This document shows, in pieces, positions 6,964 to 8,520 of a stretch of DNA of 8,520 nucleotides. The notes below the pieces were generated by a model. The model ran no database searches. It was not told where the DNA came from and saw nothing but the letters and a program-made list of their open reading frames with translations. The position numbers were made by a program, and so were the translations under genes. The stretch comes from Alphaproteobacteria bacterium TMED93 (GTDB taxonomy: Bacteria > Pseudomonadota > Alphaproteobacteria > TMED109), in contig NHEU02000055.1 of assembly GCA_002171495.2 (NCBI GenBank), forward strand, positions 9,490 to 18,009, written 5' to 3'. The first letter of the stretch is position 1, and every line of letters starts with the position of its first letter.

Positions 6964-6969
6964 TATAAT
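6964..6969 (+). promoter_or_regulatory. Candidate -10 element of the small gene
   Basis: A perfect TATAAT lies at 6964-6969, predicting a transcription start near 6976. No good -35 is visible. This argues for the start codon at 7005 rather than the in-frame ATG at 6975, which would leave no leader. The complementary strand offers TATATT at 6967-6962, so the divergent dehydrogenase gene may use an overlapping -10. Confidence 0.35.
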
Positions 6970-7004
6970 ATATCATGTTCCTAAATACTTGTTTAGATAT
7001 TATT

Positions 7005-7223
7005 ATGGAAACCAAATACAATATTGGTGATATATTCCTAAGAGGCTTTGCTTATCCCACTGAATGGGAAGTCATAAATATTAAGCTCATCAACGATATA
7101 GTTCATTATGAATTAAAAGATATTAGATCTCCAAAGTCAGTAATGTTATCAGAGTGGGCTCTTATAAAAGATGATAGCTGGAAATTGTCTAAAGCTGCTA
7201 ACAAAAAAAAAGATGAAGACTAA
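7005..7223 (+). CDS. Small protein of unknown function (about 72 residues)
   Basis: I do not recognise this protein. It begins METKYNIGDIFLRGF and contains AYPTEWEVINIKL, HYELKDIRSPKSV and SEWALIKDDSWKL, ending in a charged tail rich in Lys, Asp and Glu. There is no signal peptide or membrane segment, so it is probably cytoplasmic. The alternation of polar and hydrophobic residues and the early GD followed by several predicted short strands recall small SH3-like beta-barrel proteins, but that is an impression only. An ATG at 6975 would add ten residues (MFLNTCLDII); I prefer 7005 because the GD motif then lies at the usual distance from the start and the TATAAT at 6964-6969 leaves a normal leader. 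Support for its being real comes from its exact fit between the dehydrogenase promoter and the glycosyltransferase stop, with no antisense gene covering it. Its TAA overlaps the opposing stop by four bases. Confidence 0.6.
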   Translation: METKYNIGDIFLRGFAYPTEWEVINIKLINDIVHYELKDIRSPKSVMLSEWALIKDDSWKLSKAANKKKDED

Positions 7224-7231
7224 TCTTTTTT
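7206..7231. terminator. Possible bidirectional terminator over the overlapping stop codons
   Basis: AAAAAAGAT (7206-7214) and ATCTTTTTT (7223-7231) form a perfect 9-base inverted repeat with an 8-base loop that contains the CTAA shared by the two stop codons. Read in either direction, the stem ends in a run of T: nine on the - strand, six plus ATTTT on the + strand. The stem is nearly all A-T with one G-C pair, so it would be a weak hairpin, but its symmetry and position fit a shared terminator for both genes. Confidence 0.4.
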
Positions 7232-7999
7232 ATTTTCTAAAGACGCTTTAAAGTAAGATAATAATAAAAATAGTGATGCCATAATAGCTATTAAAAACCC
7301 CCACTTTCCTTCCCGAAAGCCTTTTCTACTAAAATAACATTTGAAAAAACGACTAAGCGCTTTTCTAATAATTATTAAGGTAGAAGGTATTTTTTGTTTA
7401 TTAGCAATGATATCAGAAGCCTTTTTATCACTATAAACTTGTAATCTTTTTAGCATGTCATTTATGTCATCGTCTACGAAGTGGTTTATTCTATTTTTAA
7501 GTTTACCTTTTTTACCTTTTAAGTTTAAAGACGGATGAATTCTTTGTTTGTTATTCCACTTTTTATATCCCTTATAAGATAGTCTAGGAGCATAAGATAC
7601 TCCCCAAGAAGCACCCCACCCATATCTCACTCTTTTATTACCTATAAAATTGTCAAAAGGAATTAAGAAATACCCTGGCTTAGCAGTAATTATTTCTTTT
7701 TTTATTTCTATGAGCAAATCCTTGGTAACGTGTTCATCAGCGTCAATTTCTAATATCCAATCACTCGTACATTTTTTTAAGCCAAAATTTCTTCTTTCTC
7801 CTTCTAAATCCCAAGATCCCTCATAAATATTTTTTGTAAATTTTTTTGAGATACTTTTACTCTGGTCATTAGTTTTATCTAAGACTATGACAATTTCATC
7901 TACTAGTTCAAGTTTGCTTAGACAAGAAGAAAGTTTTTTTTCTTCATTATGAGCAATAATTAGTGCACTAAGCTTAATATTTTTTTTCCTATTTTTCAT
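7220..7999 (-). CDS. Family 2 glycosyltransferase (WaaE/KdtX-like)
   Basis: This 259-residue protein has a GT-A fold glycosyltransferase domain. The N-terminal strand and turn LSALIIAHNEEKKLSSCL (10-27) and VDEIVIVLDKTNDQS (33-47) bind the nucleotide sugar. EIDADEH (84-90) holds the DxD metal-binding motif (Asp86, Asp88), and GERRNFGLKKCTSDWILEI (67-85) is the usual lead-in. The C-terminal third is basic and ends with RKGFREGKWGF (225-235) and a hydrophobic stretch at 234-250, which fits membrane attachment at the cytoplasmic face. This plan is shared with the WaaE/KdtX-type enzymes that add sugars to the LPS core, so a role in LPS or another surface glycan is likely; donor and acceptor are unknown. 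The next gene, across a 41-base divergent spacer, is a nucleotide-sugar epimerase, which supports that role. The ATG at 7999 is the only reasonable start. Confidence 0.9.
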   Translation of the reverse strand: MKNRKKNIKLSALIIAHNEEKKLSSCLSKLELVDEIVIVLDKTNDQSKSISKKFTKNIYEGSWDLEGERRNFGLKKCTSDWILEIDADEHVTKDLLIEIKKEIITAKPGYFLIPFDNFIGNKRVRYGWGASWGVSYAPRLSYKGYKKWNNKQRIHPSLNLKGKKGKLKNRINHFVDDDINDMLKRLQVYSDKKASDIIANKQKIPSTLIIIRKALSRFFKCYFSRKGFREGKWGFLIAIMASLFLLLSYFKASLENKKD

Positions 8000-8003
8000 C
8001 TAA

Positions 8004-8029
8004 ATGATAAACTAATATTTAATTATCAT
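8004..8029. promoter_or_regulatory. Symmetric operator candidate between glycosyltransferase and epimerase genes
   Basis: ATGATAA (8004-8010) and TTATCAT (8023-8029) form a perfect inverted repeat, and the 12-base spacer is centred on the palindrome AATATT (8014-8019). In total 20 of 26 bases are symmetric. It fills most of the 41-base space between two divergent start codons, so any bound protein would cover both promoters. No clear -35/-10 pair can be assigned separately. The half-site slightly resembles Fur-type GATAAT elements, but the arrangement does not match a Fur box. Confidence 0.35.
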
Positions 8030-8040
8030 AAATTAATACA

Positions 8041-8520
8041 ATGAGAAGAAAAAAGGTAGCAATAATTGGAGCAAATGGATTTTTAGGTCTAGCAATATCT
8101 AAAGAGCTTTCCAAACAAGGATATGAGGTCATTGGTTTTGTAAGAAAAAAAAATGCTAAATATATTAGTTTGTTTAAATCTCTTAAAATTAAAGTTATTG
8201 TTGTAGGAGATTTAGAAATTCAGAAAAAAATTGATTTGTTAGGTAATAGCTTTAATTATGTAATAAACTTAGCTGCTAGAGCTCACATTAACAAAAAACT
8301 ATCTAATAAGGGAGATGGTTTTATAAAAAAACTATCTAATATAGAAAGAAATTTAGTAAGTAGTTTTGATACCAAAAATGTTAAATTAATACAATTGAGT
8401 TCTGCAAAGGTAAAATTAAATAAAAAAAACTCTTTTATTAGCGATAATGAGTTAGTTTACAGTAAAGCTAAACTAGCTAGCGAAAAAATTATTAAAAATA
8501 ACTTTAATAAATATATTATT
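8041..8520 (+). CDS. NAD-dependent epimerase/dehydratase, N-terminal part (runs off the window)
   Basis: Frame 1 is open from the ATG at 8041 to the end of the window, giving the first 160 residues of an extended short-chain dehydrogenase/reductase of the nucleotide-sugar epimerase/dehydratase type. The Rossmann start is VAIIGANGFLG (6-16) with the GxxGxxG dinucleotide motif. The strand-4 block is VINLAARAHI (74-83), the catalytic Ser region is LIQLSSAKV (116-124), and the catalytic pair is Tyr140 and Lys144 in YSKAKLASEKII (140-151). The AARAH wording is typical of the branch found in O-antigen and capsule loci that act on UDP-sugars. The protein is very rich in Lys and Asn, as expected from AT-rich DNA. 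It is probably about 280-320 residues in full. A 16-base direct repeat places KKLSN twice (85-89 and 96-100). The divergent glycosyltransferase suggests a shared surface-polysaccharide role. Confidence 0.88.
   Translation, partial: MRRKKVAIIGANGFLGLAISKELSKQGYEVIGFVRKKNAKYISLFKSLKIKVIVVGDLEIQKKIDLLGNSFNYVINLAARAHINKKLSNKGDGFIKKLSNIERNLVSSFDTKNVKLIQLSSAKVKLNKKNSFISDNELVYSKAKLASEKIIKNNFNKYII
8293..8341 (+). repeat. 16-base direct repeat in the epimerase gene, 33 bases apart
   Basis: AAAAAACTATCTAATA occurs at 8293-8308 and again at 8326-8341. The offset is 33 bases, exactly 11 codons, so both copies encode KKLSN. The 17 bases after each copy do not match, so it is at most an old partial duplication. 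The spacing between the AARAH and SSAKV motifs is close to that of relatives. Confidence 0.75.

Noticed and set aside
6981..6996. CTAAA/TTTAG inverted repeat and a TTGTTTAG copy shared with the MFS/msrA spacer
   Set aside because: A five-base arm and an eight-base shared word are within chance for this base composition.
6803..7030. Open frame on the + strand over the dehydrogenase start
   Set aside because: It is antisense to the conserved N-terminal domain of the dehydrogenase and overlaps the better-supported small gene in another frame.
8004..8029. Fur box in the glycosyltransferase/epimerase spacer
   Set aside because: The half-site resembles GATAAT, but spacing and repeat count do not fit the 19-base Fur consensus.
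1..8520. Altered genetic code suggested by the absence of TGA stops
   Set aside because: Eight stops, five TAA and three TAG, are too few to judge; Trp codons are TGG and no conserved block needs TGA read as an amino acid.

Overview
The window is AT-rich throughout (roughly two thirds to three quarters A+T by eye). It is packed with protein-coding genes and has no gap between genes longer than about 140 bases. I see no RNA genes, mobile elements, CRISPR arrays or origins. None of the start codons has a convincing Shine-Dalgarno sequence, and the three tail-to-tail gene pairs all overlap. The families present are a class I photolyase, an SbmA/BacA transporter, a large RND exporter with an acidic insert, a DHA2 (EmrB-type) MFS protein, MsrA, an iron-dependent alcohol dehydrogenase, and LPS-type sugar genes. 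Together they suggest a Gram-negative proteobacterium with a small, streamlined genome. An AT-rich marine gammaproteobacterium of the SAR86 kind is my best guess, but this is an inference; an AT-rich alphaproteobacterium is not excluded.

Left region (1-3647, all + strand): the last 39 codons of a DNA photolyase, then a short SbmA/BacA-family peptide transporter, then 11 bases later an 824-residue RND-superfamily exporter. The transporter and exporter probably share a transcript.

Middle region (3631-6936): a 14-helix MFS drug exporter on the - strand overlaps the end of the RND gene by 17 bases and starts at TTG. Across a 142-base divergent promoter region, which holds a palindromic operator candidate, lies msrA (+). 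It meets an iron-containing alcohol dehydrogenase (-) with a 4-base CTAA overlap.

Right region (6937-8520): a small unknown protein of about 72 residues (+) meets a family 2 glycosyltransferase (-), again with a 4-base CTAA overlap. A 41-base divergent spacer with a symmetric inverted repeat follows, then the first 160 codons of a nucleotide-sugar epimerase/dehydratase (+) that runs off the window. This looks like the edge of a cell-surface polysaccharide or LPS region.

Themes: repair of light and oxidative damage (photolyase, MsrA), three unrelated transporters for peptides or amphiphiles side by side, and envelope sugar synthesis. I do not see a clearly new multi-gene system. The points most worth checking are the N-terminally short SbmA, its pairing with the RND exporter, the strictly alternating gene layout with overlapping ends, and the symmetric sites in the two divergent spacers.
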